The notes beneath the pieces are model-generated. The model saw only the letters and a program-made list of their open reading frames with translations. It made no database searches and was not told where the DNA came from. DNA of 64,000 nucleotides from Caecitellus pseudoparvulus. Taxonomy: Eukaryota; Bigyra: Bicosoecida. Below are positions 8,357 through 19,156 of the stretch, piece by piece (position 1 is the first letter of the stretch; every line of letters begins with the position of its first letter). The DNA lies in contig CBFFRQ010000089.1 of NCBI GenBank assembly GCA_965644315.1, forward strand, positions 682,001-746,000. Reading direction: 5' to 3'. Both the position numbers and the translations under genes were made by a program.

Positions 8357-10479
8357 ATGCAGGCGCACAGCTTGAGGCGTGCAGCCCGCACTGCGCGGGC
8401 TGCGATGCTGTGCCACACACGCTCACTTCAACACAGTACTATGCGCTCGATGGGGACGCTTTCCGTGTTCGACTCGGAGTCTGGAGCCATGCAGGCGCTG
8501 CCAACTTGCGAGGGGCAACCTCTGCTGTGGTACGCATGCGGCCCGACTGTGTACGACGAGGCTCACGTGGGGCACGCACGCGCCTACGTGGCCCAGGACC
8601 TCATGCATCGGATCCTCACCAAGGTCTTGCGCCTGCCAGTCACGTTCGTGATGGGGCTGACTGACGTGGACGACAAAATCATCGCCCGTGCCGGCGAGGT
8701 TGGCGTGCAGCCTGGCACGCTGGCCCGCGTGTACGAGGGCGCATTCCTGGCGGATTTGGCGGCCCTGAACGTGCTGCCGCCCACGACGCTGACCCGCGTC
8801 AGCGAGCACATCCCTGCCATCACGCAGCACATCAGCGCGATCCAGGCGGCGGGGGTGGCCTACTCCACCCCCTCCGGCGTGTACTTTGGCGTGGGGCAGT
8901 TTCCCGGCACCTACGGCAAGCTGTCCAGTGGTCGGGCTGCCCAGGCAGATGGGCAGGAGCAAGGCATCGTGGGCGCGGGGGCAAAGCGCTCCGCTGCTGA
9001 CTTTGCGCTGTGGAAGGCCAGCAAAGAGGGCGAGCCGGCGTGGCCGTCCCCCTGGGGCCCCGGTCGGCCAGGCTGGCATATCGAATGCTCCGCCATGGCC
9101 ACGGCAGTGCTGGGGGACGCCCTGCACTTGCACTCAGGCGGCGTGGACCTCGCCTTCCCCCACCACTGCAACGAAATCGCCCAGGCTGAAGCTGCCTCTC
9201 TGCCAGCCGGCGCCAGTGCCTGCTGTGCGCCAGGCAGTGAACACGCTGCGTTGCAGGGGAAGAAGTGGGTGCAGGCTTGGCTGCACTGTGGCCACGTGCA
9301 CATCCACGGCCGCAAAATGTCCAAGTCCCTCAAGAACTTTGTCACTGTGCGCAGCATGCTGCAGCAGCTGGGGCGAGACGGCGCCGACGCCTTCCGGTGG
9401 TGGTGTGCTGAGCGGCACTACCGCAGCTCAGCCACTTGGGACGACGCCGCCATGCAGGCCGCGCTCAGCGCAGTGCAGCGCCTGGCAGCCTGGCGCCAGC
9501 GTGTGCAGGTGGTGTGCGGCGAGGCAGAGGCGGGGCAAGTCTTGCCGGGCGCCGCCATCGGCGCATGGCGCAGCGGAAACACGTCCCCGGCCGCCGACGC
9601 ACACGTGCAGGGCATTTCCTGGGGCCCACACGAGCAGGCATTGCTGGACACTCTGCACACGGCCATGGCCCATGCCCATGCCTCCTTGGCAGCTGACTTT
9701 GACACTGCCCACGCTCTCAGGGCACTACAGCGTGTCGCTGCTGCAGCTGACACGTACACATCAAGCGGCAGCCACCCCAACAGCATGCTGCTACGGCAGG
9801 TGATTCGCACGACACAAGACCTCGCAGAGGCCCTGGGCTTCACCTTCCTGAGCGCTACCGGTGCAGCGTGTGCGCCTGCTGAGCCCTCAGACTCGCCCGC
9901 GCCCCCGAACAGTGCGGCGTTGGTGGCTGCTGTGCGGGAGCAGGTGCGGGCTCTGGGCCTGCGGCAAGACATGCCGCCCGCCGCGCAACAAGCCCTGCTG
10001 GGTCTCGCAGACACGGTGCGGGATGCAGTGTTGCCTCAGTTACCGGGCGGGGCGGCCTTTGCAGTGGACTCCCCCACACAGCGCAACGCAGCAGACCGCG
10101 CATGGCAGGTAGCCCTTGCAGAGGCTGCCGCTTCGACTCCCTCAGGCACAAAGGCAGCGAGCTCGGGCAACTCGGCGCCAAGGGGGGCGCGGGAGGTCCC
10201 CGCGTGGCAGCGAGGCTCCCACTGGGAGGACTTGTCCTGCCCACCCAGCGCCGTCTTTGCAGACTCCAGCCAGTATTCGGCGTGGGACGACCAGGTACGG
10301 CTTGCGCCCGGCGAGACAGGCGCAACGACCCACCCCAATGCTCCGCCTTTTCGCTTTCACAGGGAGTTCCAACACACGATGCGGAGGGCGCACCCTTGTC
10401 GAAGAATGGCATCAAGAAACGGCGCAAGGCGCTGGACAAGTACGAGCGTGCGTGGAAAGCCCGGCATGGCAGCCAGTAG
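8357..10479 (+). CDS. CARS1: Cysteinyl-tRNA synthetase, eukaryotic type
   Basis: Class I aminoacyl-tRNA synthetase charging tRNA-Cys. Exons 8357-10294 and 10363-10479 (68-nt intron, TTTCACAG acceptor) give 684 aa. Visible motifs: CGPTVYDEAHVGHARAY (HIGH-type signature at about residue 70), the zinc-site region HSGGVDLAFPHHCNEIAQAEA, and GRKMSKSLKNF (KMSKS, K320). After splicing the C-terminus reads GVPTHDAEGAPLSKNGIKK, the lysine-rich tail of eukaryotic cytosolic enzymes. The start used begins MQAHSLRRAARTARAAMLCH, an Arg/Ala/Ser-rich, acid-free stretch typical of a mitochondrial presequence. Later in-frame ATGs (MRSMGTLSVFDS) would give a cytosolic form. The gene may therefore serve both compartments. 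The leader holds a GCAATTTCCGC element; splicing there could shift the first ATG. Confidence 0.93.
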
Positions 10480-10627
10480 CCTCCGGGAAAATGCAAAAGG
10501 TGCGCCAGCATGGCCACCATCGCGCTGGGCTCAATGTAATTAGATTTCGTTCAAACGTTGGGCGGAGCACGGGCTCTTCGCTCACCGCAGGCACCCCCTA
10601 GGTGCCGTCCCTTTGCGCTGGCAGGAA

Positions 10628-10638
10628 GCAATTTCCGC
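10628..10638 (+). other. GCAATTTCCGC element, TSC2 leader
   Basis: Exact copy of the 11-mer, 29 nt before the ATG used for the tuberin gene. The surroundings (a possible GT donor after 10601, CAG at 10671-10673) are compatible with a 5' leader intron, in which case translation would start at a later ATG near 10721. Confidence 0.5.
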
Positions 10639-10667
10639 ACGCACATCGGCGTGCGTCCCCGAACGCC

Positions 10668-13600
10668 ATGCAGCAGCCAGGCACCATCCCGGCGCACGCT
10701 GAGGGCAAGCCGGACGAGCACATGCGCCAGAAGGAAGCACGGCACCCCAACTCAGCCCAGGCAGCCCACACGGGCAGCGCCCTCAGCCTGCCGGCTGGTT
10801 CAGGGCACGACAGCCACGGCGCCGGCGGCCCCCGGCAGCGCAGCTGGCGCCTGCCCCATAGCAGCGGCAGCAGGCGATGGCAAGCGCCCGCGGACACACC
10901 GAACCTGCTAGCTCGAGTCCGAGCACCCACCCTGCCCAGCGTCTCGGAGCTGGGACTGCCTGTGCCCTTCCCGCCGCACGCAAGATTCTTCCTCCGTGAC
11001 ATCCTGTGCATGGAGAGCACGCGGCCGCTGGCAGTGCGCCTGGCGGCAGTTGCCCACGCACGGGCAGGCCTTGCGAAGCACATGCAGACACCGCTGAAAC
11101 TGGCGGTGCTGTGGGCGGCAGCGCGCCCACTGCTGCGGGAGGGGGAGGCTGCCGCGCGCTCGGCGGCATTTGAACTCGCCATGGACATGTGCATGGACAA
11201 CTTCTTCATCCTGGGCCCCCTGCGCAAGGAGTTCATCTACCTGCTGGTGCTGGGGCACGAAGGCGACGTGCCGCAGCGACAGCGCCTGCTGCGCAAGGCC
11301 ACCATGGAGGGTAGCTTCGTCGAGCCGTACGCCGCCGCCGCCGCCGCCGCCATGGTGCGCTTCGCAAGCATGGAGGCGGACACGCACGGGTTCCTCTCCC
11401 TCGTCACGCGCTTCTGCGGCAGGGCCCAGCGCTGCTTCCCGCCCTCTGTGGGCACTGCCATCCTGCGCAGGATCTGCACTGCCACACGCCGGGCGCTGCG
11501 CCGCGAGACACAGCTCTGCCGCAAGCTGCTGAAAGCCTTTGACGTCGTGCTGACAGCCAGCCCCGTGCCCCCCGAGTGTCTGCCGGACGTGGTGGACGCC
11601 CTGACGCGCCTGGTGAATGTGGAGTGTGCCGAGACGTGGCGGGTGTTCCGAGCCCTGCTGCAGGCTCCCGGCCTCGCCGCCACCGTGCTGCAGCAGCTGC
11701 TGTCCATCATGGGCAGCGTGGCCGCAGCGGCGCCCACCCCTGCCTCGCCCAGGTCGGCGGTGTCCGCCACCTCCCTCCGCGGCGCAGTGTACCTGCTAGG
11801 CATGGCGCGCTGGTCGGCCCAGGCCCACGCCAGCGCGGCACAGGTTCCGTACAGCGCCGTGGTCAACGCCATGGCCTCAGCGGTGCGGTGCGATGCCCCC
11901 AACGTCCTGCACGAAGTGCTCCTGGCCCTCTCTCGCATGGTGAAGGCGGCGGGTGCGGGGCTGGTGACGGAGTGGGCGGCTGTGGCGGACATCGCCCAGC
12001 ACGCCGCCCGCTGGTGCCGCCAGCGACGCAAGCTGCAAGAGGCCACACTGCGCGCCCGCCAAGCCTCGGCGCAGCTGCACCGTGCCACCAGCAGCCGCCG
12101 CCCTGTGCGCGTGGGCCCTGCCCCAGAGGGCTCGGTGGCCCCCCGCCCAGAGCCAGTGGCGGACGCTCTGCAGGCCCTGCTGCACCGTTCCCTTCAGGTG
12201 TACTGCGCAGATGAGTACCACGGTGAGGAAGCGCCGTTGCGAGCCATGTGCGAGGCAGCCGTGGGTTTCCTGCCACTGCACGCACGGCTGGTGCTGCTGC
12301 GCCTGGCTGGGCTGCCCATGCTGCGTGCCGTGATGGGCAGCGCAGGGGGCGGTGTCCTGCCCGAGGGCCTGGTCAACCAGGCTGCGACACTGGTGCAGCA
12401 GTTCTACGTGGAGGAGGAGCACCCGACTGTGCGGGCGGCGGCGGTGCACTGGGTGTGGCGCCTGTGGCGGGGAATTCCACACTCTGCCCAGGCGGCCCAG
12501 GCAGTGGGCGCCAGCATCATCCACTCTGCTGTGCAGCCGCTCCTGGCACACTGCTACGTGGAGCCATCGGCCCAGGTGCGACTGCTGGTCATGGCCACCG
12601 TGCACCGCGTGGCGTTGAGTCACCTGGACTCTGACTCGCCCAGCCCCCTTGACTCGTCCCTGGCCGTGCGCTGCAGCTCGCCGCACATGGCCACCACACG
12701 CCCCTCTGCTTCAGACCCACCCTGGTCAGTGCCTTGGCAGACAAAGGCACATGTGCCCGTCCAACTCCTGCCGCCTGGCTTGCTCCCAGCCACCTGCATG
12801 GCGGCACTGGCGGCAGGGTCGGGGCAAGGCGGCGCCCCCGCCGACCTGCCCCTGACCGCCCTCGCCCTCGCAGCCCAGGCCAGCAAGGCGGGGGCTAACC
12901 AAGTCAGCTCCACCATGGCGGCGCTGGAGGCCCTGCCACGGTTCGTGCAGGTGGCGTCTGGAGGCAGTGTGTCCACCCTGGCCGCCGCGGCGCTGTCGTG
13001 GCGCCTGGCATCTGCCGTGCGGCGGGGGCATGCTGAGCTGGCGGGCATGTGCGGACGGGTGCTGCTGGGCCTGGCCACGCTGCACCCCTCTCCCCCCTTG
13101 CGCCTGCATGCCCTCTCAGGCCTCCTGCAGTTCGTCCCACTTGGGGACACCCTGGCCCGCCTTCCTGCCGGCGGCGTCACCCACGTCGCCCTGCACGCGG
13201 CACAGCACACGGGGCACTCGACGCACCTGGCTGCATGCTTGCCCCTGTCGTCGCCTGTCGGAGATGTGCTGGCGCCCATACGGGAGGACCTGCTGCAGCA
13301 CGCCCAGCGCACCTTGGCAGCTGGCATCCTCACCGTCACAGCCACACAGCCCAGCTCCCCACGGGCGCCCACCCTCGCCACCTTCCTGACGCCGTCTGAC
13401 AATGGCTCCACGTCAGCAGCAGAGTGGCTGCTGTGTGCCCAGGCGGTGTTGGAGGTGGGGCCGGATGCCCTGCCAGGCCTGCTGGCGCACCTGCATGCGG
13501 TGGTGACCAGCTTGGCGAGCCGGCCCGACCCCTTGCAGCCGCTGTCGTTCGGGGAGGAGACGGTGCAGTGGTGCTTGCTGGATGTCGCGCGCATGCTGCT

Positions 13601-16600
13601 GGGGGGGGTGACGCAGTACCTGGGCACACACATGCAGGACACGTGCGCCGCCATGCTCACAGCTTCCTGTGTGTGCCAGCTGTGGGATGTGCTGGCGGAT
13701 GTGCTGGACGCTGCGCCGGCGGAGGGGCAGTCCGTGCTCAGCCCCCCCGCACAGGCCTCCCTCATCAGCCTGTCACATGGACTGTCCGCAGCCACCTCCC
13801 AGCTGTTCATCCTCACCCGGCCGTCACAGCTGGAGCCGGGGCCCCTGCTGGATGCGGCCCTGGGTGCCCTGCTGGCCAGCCTGCGCGCAGGGGGGGTGTC
13901 CATCACCGTGCACACTGCCGTGCGCTTGGCAGTGGGCGTGGTGCACCCCACCTACCACCTGCTGCTGGCAGGGCACACCCTGGACGACTTCGTCATCGAC
14001 CTGGCCATGACCACTGCCTTCCAAGCCTGTGCCTGTGCCACCCTGGGCGTGTGTGGGCCCGTGGAGGGCTGCGGCTCCGGTCGACGCCATGCAGGGCGGG
14101 CGTCCACCGTGGACCCCACACGCCTGCCCTTGCAGCCCATGGTGGACCCCGCCCCCTACCAGGCCTGCAGCCACCGCTCCTGCGTGCTGCAGCTGCTGCA
14201 GCTGTGTGGCCGCAGCTGCCTGGAGTCGGTGCTGGCCCAGAGCCCGCCACACAGGGCGCTGCATGCGGAGGAGGTGAGGGCCCAGCTAGGGCAGTGCATC
14301 ACGGCCCTGCGCAGTCGCCAGACGGCGCCGGGCGCGCCTGAAGGCCTGGACGAGGTGAGCGACCGCCTGGTGATGACCTTCGCCGCGCTGCAAGGCGCCC
14401 TGAAAGGTCTCGTGGCCCACAGGCCTGCCAAGCTGGGCTGTGTCGTGGCGGAGGAGGGGGGTGGCCGCCGTCTCCTGGCTGGCACGCGCAGTGTGCCCTC
14501 CCTCGGCTCTGCAGACAGCTTCCCAGTGCGCGCCCTGCACGTGGCGCCGGTGGGCGGGGAAGGGGACGCCGACGTCGTGCCGCTGCCCCAGCCGGAGGTG
14601 GTGCAGGGGGGCTTCGCGGCGCCACGTCTGGCCGCCACCCTGGGCTTCCGCACAGCCTTTCAGCCACGTCTGGACGTCAGCATTGGGCTGCTGCAGGCCC
14701 TGTTCCGACTGCCCCAGGCGGAAGGCGCCGGCGCAGCGGCCGTCACGACGGACGCCGAGTGGGCGTTCTTGCACAACGGCTGCCTGTTCGCGGTGCGGGT
14801 GGGCATGGGTGGCATGGTGCACGTGCGGTGCCGCCAGGCCTCCGTGCTGCTGCAGTGGCAGGGGCACTTCTCCCAGCTGCTGCACGGCACGGCGGGCGCG
14901 GCGTCCCCGCCGCCGGACCAGGGCGAGCCGGGGGACGGCCCCCCCTCCCCGGCCCTGCCGCAGCGCTCCGTCACCCTGTCCTCCTTCCCAGCCACGTCCT
15001 TCTCCCAGCGGGCCGTGTCGCAGCCCCGCCTGCAGCAGCTGTCGGAACAAGACAGCTCGGTGCTGGACCTGCCCATGGCTGAGGGTGGGGAGGACGGTGA
15101 GGGGGGTGAGGCAGGCCATGCCCGCCTTGCGGCTGGGCGGGACCTGACCCGGTCCAGCCTCACCTCCAGCACGCTGGGCTCGGACCCCGACAGCCCGTTC
15201 GGGTATTTTGCCCCCCAAGGTGTCGGAGAGGGGGGGCTATGCAGCCCCCCCGACGCAGGGGACGTCGTCGGGCCTGCAACCCACCCACGCAGCGCCAGCC
15301 CCACCCTGGACCGTGTGGTGCGTTTCGGGCGAGGGGAAGGCATGGTTGATTCGCATGTCACTGTGCGCCTGCCGGACCGGGGCCGCCCTGCCTCCCCGCC
15401 GTCCTCCAGCGATGAGGAGGGCGGCGAGGCTGACTGGCCCTCCTCCCCCGTCATCATGCCGGTAGAGGAGGAGGGGGGCGCGGCGGGGGACTCGGACGCC
15501 TCGCCGCCGTTCCACCCTCTCGCCCAGGCTGGCAGTGTGGGCCTGGCCCAGGCTCCGCCCTCCCCCCTCCACCGCCCCTCCCGGCACCACGGCCCAGAGG
15601 CGGCATCGCTGGTGGTCATGGGCGCGGGTCACCACGCGCAGCGCCAGCGCAGCCTGGAGGTGGTGGTGCCCCCCCCCGTCCCCCGCATGCGGCCGTCGGC
15701 GTCCGAGGCGCTGCCCCCCCTGGCCCCCACCTCCCCCGCCAGCCGTGCTTCCCGGCGCCACGCTCGTCGGCGGGTGAACTCGTTCGACCTCCGCCTGGCC
15801 ACGCAGCGCGTGCGCGCCGCGGCAGCCAAGGCGGCGCCCCAACCCTCCCTGCAGTCCCCACGCGCGGCGTGGGCACAGTTGGCCTCAGGCAGCAGCGGGG
15901 ACGAGGCGGGGGGCGAGGGGGGCTCCTCCGCCCTGTCCCTCACACCGCCGCTGGGCGCGGAGACGGCGGCATCCGGCGCCGCGCCCTCCTCCCCCCTGGC
16001 CTCCTCCCATGGCAGCCCCCTCCTGCCCCCCTCCGCCACGGGCGTCGTTGCGCTGGAGGGCTTCTCCGCTGGCCCCAAAGCCCGCAAGTGGAGTTTCGTC
16101 TCCACCACCTCGGCGGTGTCCGACGCCCTGGGTGACGCACGGGCCCGACTGGGATCGATGGACACTTCCCCGGCAGGCTCCGTGCCCATTGGCTCCGGCA
16201 GCTCGGGCAGCGCGGCTCAGCAGGTGTGGGTGCGGGGGGCGGCGGCGGAGGCAGACGCCTGGCTGCATGCTCGGCACGTGGCACTGGCGAGGGCGCACGA
16301 CGAGCATCACGAGGACATCACGTCCCCCACCATGGGCCCACCTGCGGCAGCAGATGGACGGGTGCCGCTCGCGAGCCCTGCCGCCCTCCTGGGCATGGGC
16401 GCAGCGGCGGTGACGTGGAGCTACCAAGCGTGGGGCCTGGTGCCGCCCGCTGCGGTGCCTGACGAGTCCACCACGGCAGAGCTGATGGACTCCACGCACA
16501 CGCTGCCCGTGCACTGTGGGCAGGCCGCCCTGCAACGCAGCCTGGGCGTCCTGGACCGCACGCTGTTCGTGGACACGTGCAAGGCCGGGGTGGTGTACGC

Positions 16601-17567
16601 TGGGCCGGGCCAGGATGAAGGCGCCATGCTGTCCAACCGCCCCCAGCATATGCCCCTGGCCATGCGTCGCATGGTGGCGGATTTGGGGTGGCGGGTGGCG
16701 GCGCCGGGGTGCCCTGCGTGGGTGTTCCTGGGAGGCACCAGCCGGGAGGGCGACGCGCCTGACGGCAAGGATGCGTGTGTCTGGCACTCACGCTCCGGCG
16801 CACTGCAGACGGCTTGGCACGTGGGCCCCTGGCTGAGCGAGGGCGCGGGCACCGCACAAGCCCCCGTGGCAGTCAAGCGCCACATCGGCAACGACTTCGT
16901 CCTGGTCGTGTACGCGTCCCCCGGCGCCAAGCTGACGGCAGCCACCTTCGGCGGGCACTTTTCCAACGTCCTCGTCCTCGTCACGCCCGGCGAGCAGCCC
17001 GCCACACACCGCATCACCCTGCTCTCCAAGCAGGCCCTACCCGCCCTGGCGCCCCTGTCCCATTCGCCACAGGCCATGGCTGGTGCACTGGGGCACCACT
17101 GGGCCGGCGCCTCCGCCCTCACCGCCCTCACCCGCCTGGCCGGACAGGCTGTCGTTACATCCCTCACCGCCACCCCCCCCCTGCGCCAGGGTGCCCTGGA
17201 CCTGGACTCCACACCGGCGCACCCGGGGACCCTCTTTCAGGAGCGGGGCGTGTCAGGTGGGGCGGTGTCAGGGCACCCTACTGGCGCCGAGCGTGGCGCG
17301 GGCAGTGCCATGGGTTTGCCGGAGGTGGCGGCGCTGGGGCGCCTGCACGACGCCGGCAGCCTGGTGGTGGCGGACGGCGTGCTGGGGCAGGCGGTGCGCC
17401 ACGTCGTCGTGACGGCGGACATCGCTGTGCGCCGCGCGCTGCGCACAGCGGCGGCGGCGGCGCCCATCTCTGGGCCAGCCTCGCGCCTGGAGCGCTTCCA
17501 GCGCACCCTGGCCAAGCTCATGCAGGAGCAGGCAGAGCCCAGGCAGGCGACTGGCGGGCAGGGTTGA
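10668..17567 (+). CDS. TSC2: Tuberin (TSC2) homologue, Rap/Rheb GTPase-activating protein
   Basis: GTPase-activating subunit of the TSC complex, which turns off Rheb and so TORC1. One uninterrupted frame of 2,299 aa, longer than human tuberin (about 1,800). The N-terminal half is helical and matches tuberin in places: LPDVVDALTRLVN, LRGAVYLLGMARW and YCADEYHGEE parallel tuberin's VSLTRLVN, LRGAVFFVGMALW and DQNEFHGS. The middle (about 1400-1900) is Ser/Pro/Gly/acidic, probably disordered. The Rap-GAP domain lies near residues 1935-2180: DTCKAGVVYAGPGQDEGAMLSN, WVFLGGTSREG, then KRHIGNDFVLVVY with the catalytic Asn-thumb at N2075, then GGHFSNVLVLVTP. A C-terminal helix follows (RLERFQRTLAKLMQEQ). 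The active-site Asn is intact, so it should be a working GAP. No introns in 6.9 kb. The first ATG is uncertain (possible leader intron). Confidence 0.88.
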   Translation: MQQPGTIPAHAEGKPDEHMRQKEARHPNSAQAAHTGSALSLPAGSGHDSHGAGGPRQRSWRLPHSSGSRRWQAPADTPNLLARVRAPTLPSVSELGLPVPFPPHARFFLRDILCMESTRPLAVRLAAVAHARAGLAKHMQTPLKLAVLWAAARPLLREGEAAARSAAFELAMDMCMDNFFILGPLRKEFIYLLVLGHEGDVPQRQRLLRKATMEGSFVEPYAAAAAAAMVRFASMEADTHGFLSLVTRFCGRAQRCFPPSVGTAILRRICTATRRALRRETQLCRKLLKAFDVVLTASPVPPECLPDVVDALTRLVNVECAETWRVFRALLQAPGLAATVLQQLLSIMGSVAAAAPTPASPRSAVSATSLRGAVYLLGMARWSAQAHASAAQVPYSAVVNAMASAVRCDAPNVLHEVLLALSRMVKAAGAGLVTEWAAVADIAQHAARWCRQRRKLQEATLRARQASAQLHRATSSRRPVRVGPAPEGSVAPRPEPVADALQALLHRSLQVYCADEYHGEEAPLRAMCEAAVGFLPLHARLVLLRLAGLPMLRAVMGSAGGGVLPEGLVNQAATLVQQFYVEEEHPTVRAAAVHWVWRLWRGIPHSAQAAQAVGASIIHSAVQPLLAHCYVEPSAQVRLLVMATVHRVALSHLDSDSPSPLDSSLAVRCSSPHMATTRPSASDPPWSVPWQTKAHVPVQLLPPGLLPATCMAALAAGSGQGGAPADLPLTALALAAQASKAGANQVSSTMAALEALPRFVQVASGGSVSTLAAAALSWRLASAVRRGHAELAGMCGRVLLGLATLHPSPPLRLHALSGLLQFVPLGDTLARLPAGGVTHVALHAAQHTGHSTHLAACLPLSSPVGDVLAPIREDLLQHAQRTLAAGILTVTATQPSSPRAPTLATFLTPSDNGSTSAAEWLLCAQAVLEVGPDALPGLLAHLHAVVTSLASRPDPLQPLSFGEETVQWCLLDVARMLLGGVTQYLGTHMQDTCAAMLTASCVCQLWDVLADVLDAAPAEGQSVLSPPAQASLISLSHGLSAATSQLFILTRPSQLEPGPLLDAALGALLASLRAGGVSITVHTAVRLAVGVVHPTYHLLLAGHTLDDFVIDLAMTTAFQACACATLGVCGPVEGCGSGRRHAGRASTVDPTRLPLQPMVDPAPYQACSHRSCVLQLLQLCGRSCLESVLAQSPPHRALHAEEVRAQLGQCITALRSRQTAPGAPEGLDEVSDRLVMTFAALQGALKGLVAHRPAKLGCVVAEEGGGRRLLAGTRSVPSLGSADSFPVRALHVAPVGGEGDADVVPLPQPEVVQGGFAAPRLAATLGFRTAFQPRLDVSIGLLQALFRLPQAEGAGAAAVTTDAEWAFLHNGCLFAVRVGMGGMVHVRCRQASVLLQWQGHFSQLLHGTAGAASPPPDQGEPGDGPPSPALPQRSVTLSSFPATSFSQRAVSQPRLQQLSEQDSSVLDLPMAEGGEDGEGGEAGHARLAAGRDLTRSSLTSSTLGSDPDSPFGYFAPQGVGEGGLCSPPDAGDVVGPATHPRSASPTLDRVVRFGRGEGMVDSHVTVRLPDRGRPASPPSSSDEEGGEADWPSSPVIMPVEEEGGAAGDSDASPPFHPLAQAGSVGLAQAPPSPLHRPSRHHGPEAASLVVMGAGHHAQRQRSLEVVVPPPVPRMRPSASEALPPLAPTSPASRASRRHARRRVNSFDLRLATQRVRAAAAKAAPQPSLQSPRAAWAQLASGSSGDEAGGEGGSSALSLTPPLGAETAASGAAPSSPLASSHGSPLLPPSATGVVALEGFSAGPKARKWSFVSTTSAVSDALGDARARLGSMDTSPAGSVPIGSGSSGSAAQQVWVRGAAAEADAWLHARHVALARAHDEHHEDITSPTMGPPAAADGRVPLASPAALLGMGAAAVTWSYQAWGLVPPAAVPDESTTAELMDSTHTLPVHCGQAALQRSLGVLDRTLFVDTCKAGVVYAGPGQDEGAMLSNRPQHMPLAMRRMVADLGWRVAAPGCPAWVFLGGTSREGDAPDGKDACVWHSRSGALQTAWHVGPWLSEGAGTAQAPVAVKRHIGNDFVLVVYASPGAKLTAATFGGHFSNVLVLVTPGEQPATHRITLLSKQALPALAPLSHSPQAMAGALGHHWAGASALTALTRLAGQAVVTSLTATPPLRQGALDLDSTPAHPGTLFQERGVSGGAVSGHPTGAERGAGSAMGLPEVAALGRLHDAGSLVVADGVLGQAVRHVVVTADIAVRRALRTAAAAAPISGPASRLERFQRTLAKLMQEQAEPRQATGGQG

Positions 17568-17724
17568 GGCTGCCTTAGGCATGGGCGGGGACGGGGCATT
17601 TCTCAGCAAGCTGGGTGGAGCAGTGCACGCGTTGAGGCTCTCCACGCGCGCTCTGCCGCGCTGGGCACAGCATCGTGGCGCGTGCAGCAGACGACAGCAG
17701 CTGGGGGAGCGAGCCTGCAGTTTC

Positions 17725-19042
17725 ATGGCAGCGCCAGCCGCTCATGCAGCCGCGCAGGGCAGCAGTCATGGCGAGGAATCGCTGACGCTGCGTGAGCTCA
17801 TGGTGAGGGCAATTCAGTTTGCAACACAGGGCAAGGTGGTGGCGTGGAGCGGCATTTTCTCCCAGATTTCACGCATGTGCGGTGACGTCGCCGCGACAAC
17901 GGCAGGCAACCGAGCACTCTGCCGCCCGCGTCCTGTGCAGGATGCAGGAGAGCCGCATCAGCGACGAGGATGCAGGTGTGGTGAATGAAATCGCCATCAT
18001 TGCCTTTGGATGGTCTCCAGAGTCCATGACAAGCCGCAAGGCTGCCGCCCCTGCTGTGCATGCAATGGCGTTGACAGGAGCACTCCTGGAGCAAGATGCT
18101 CGGTGCCGGGAGGCCCTCTCGCCAGAGGTGCTGCGAATGGTTAGCCAGGTGCTGCCGGAATGGGTCATGGCCATGGCGCTGCTGCCAGACGGCCCCGGCA
18201 TGCACGCGTTCCTGCAGGCGCTGACGCACGTTGTCGGCTCCCTGGCAGGCGCACTGCCCCTGCGCAGCCTGCGCGGGCTGCTGGCACCGTTCGGCATCGC
18301 CATGGACGCCCATGCTGTGAGCCATGCCGGCAAAGATGACGCGTCCAGCATGGCCTCCAGCATGCGGGAGGCTGTGGGGGACCTGCACGCGGCCATGCGG
18401 CGCCTTCGCGGCAGCGGCGGGTTGGGCAGGCTGCTGCACTGCCTGCTGACTCAGCCCCTGCAGGCGCCGCTGCTGGTGCTGCACCCCGGCCAGCGGCGAG
18501 GCTGGCTGACAGAAGTGTCGGGGGTGACTGACATGCAGCAGCTGCACACGCTGCTGGCACATGCGTTGCACAGGCAAGCTGGCAGTGCGGCGCTGTTTTC
18601 TGCTGCGTTTCCACCCCCTGCCACGCGGGCTGTGCACGTCATGTGTGGCGGGCGGGGCAAGAGCCTGGCTCCCCAAGAGCTGGGGGAAGTGTGCCATGCC
18701 TGCTTCGACTTCTACCAGCCTGCTTCCCTGCTGCACAGTGGCTGCAGGGCGTGGCTGCAGGGCGCTGCAACAGAACCGCCTGGAGCTCTGGCTCACGTCC
18801 GAGTGCCGGATTCAGCGGTGCTGGGGGACCTGCAAACTGTCGCTGGCCTGCAGGTGCTGGTGTTGGGCCCACCCACAGAGCACGTCACGTGGAGGTGCTG
18901 CCGCATGGTGCCCTCCCTGCACGCCAAGGTGAGCGTGGCCAAGGTGCTGGAGGACGCCGAGGTCGCACAGTGGATGGCCGCCGTGCAGGACGTGAAGCAG
19001 TCGAGGCCACCGGGCGGAGGTTCCCCCGGCCGCTCAAAATAA
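17725..19042 (+). CDS. Protein of unknown function, helical
   Basis: I do not recognise this gene. Best model: exon 17725-17802 (MAAPAAHAAAQGSSHGEESL...), a 103-nt GTGAGG...GGCAG intron, and exon 17906-19042, giving 404 aa in frame. An alternative donor at 17833 would add ten codons. The product is rich in Ala, Leu and His. It has a conserved-looking core (GVVNEIAIIAFGWSPESM), predicted long helices and no signal peptide or clear membrane segment. It lies between TSC2 and PUS7 on the same strand, with 157 and 114 nt to its neighbours. Confidence 0.55.
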
Positions 19043-19156
19043 TTTCACACAATGAATTCTACTTGCTGACCGCATGCACAGTCTTGCTGCACCAGCTGGG
19101 TGCACTGCAGGACGCAGAGCCAAAGCCGTGTGCGCGTTTCGATCGCGTTTCAGTGC

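Noticed and set aside
12620-13951. Minus-strand open frame of 443 codons over TSC2
   Set aside because: Antisense shadow; Ser/Ala/Arg-rich, no recognisable domain.
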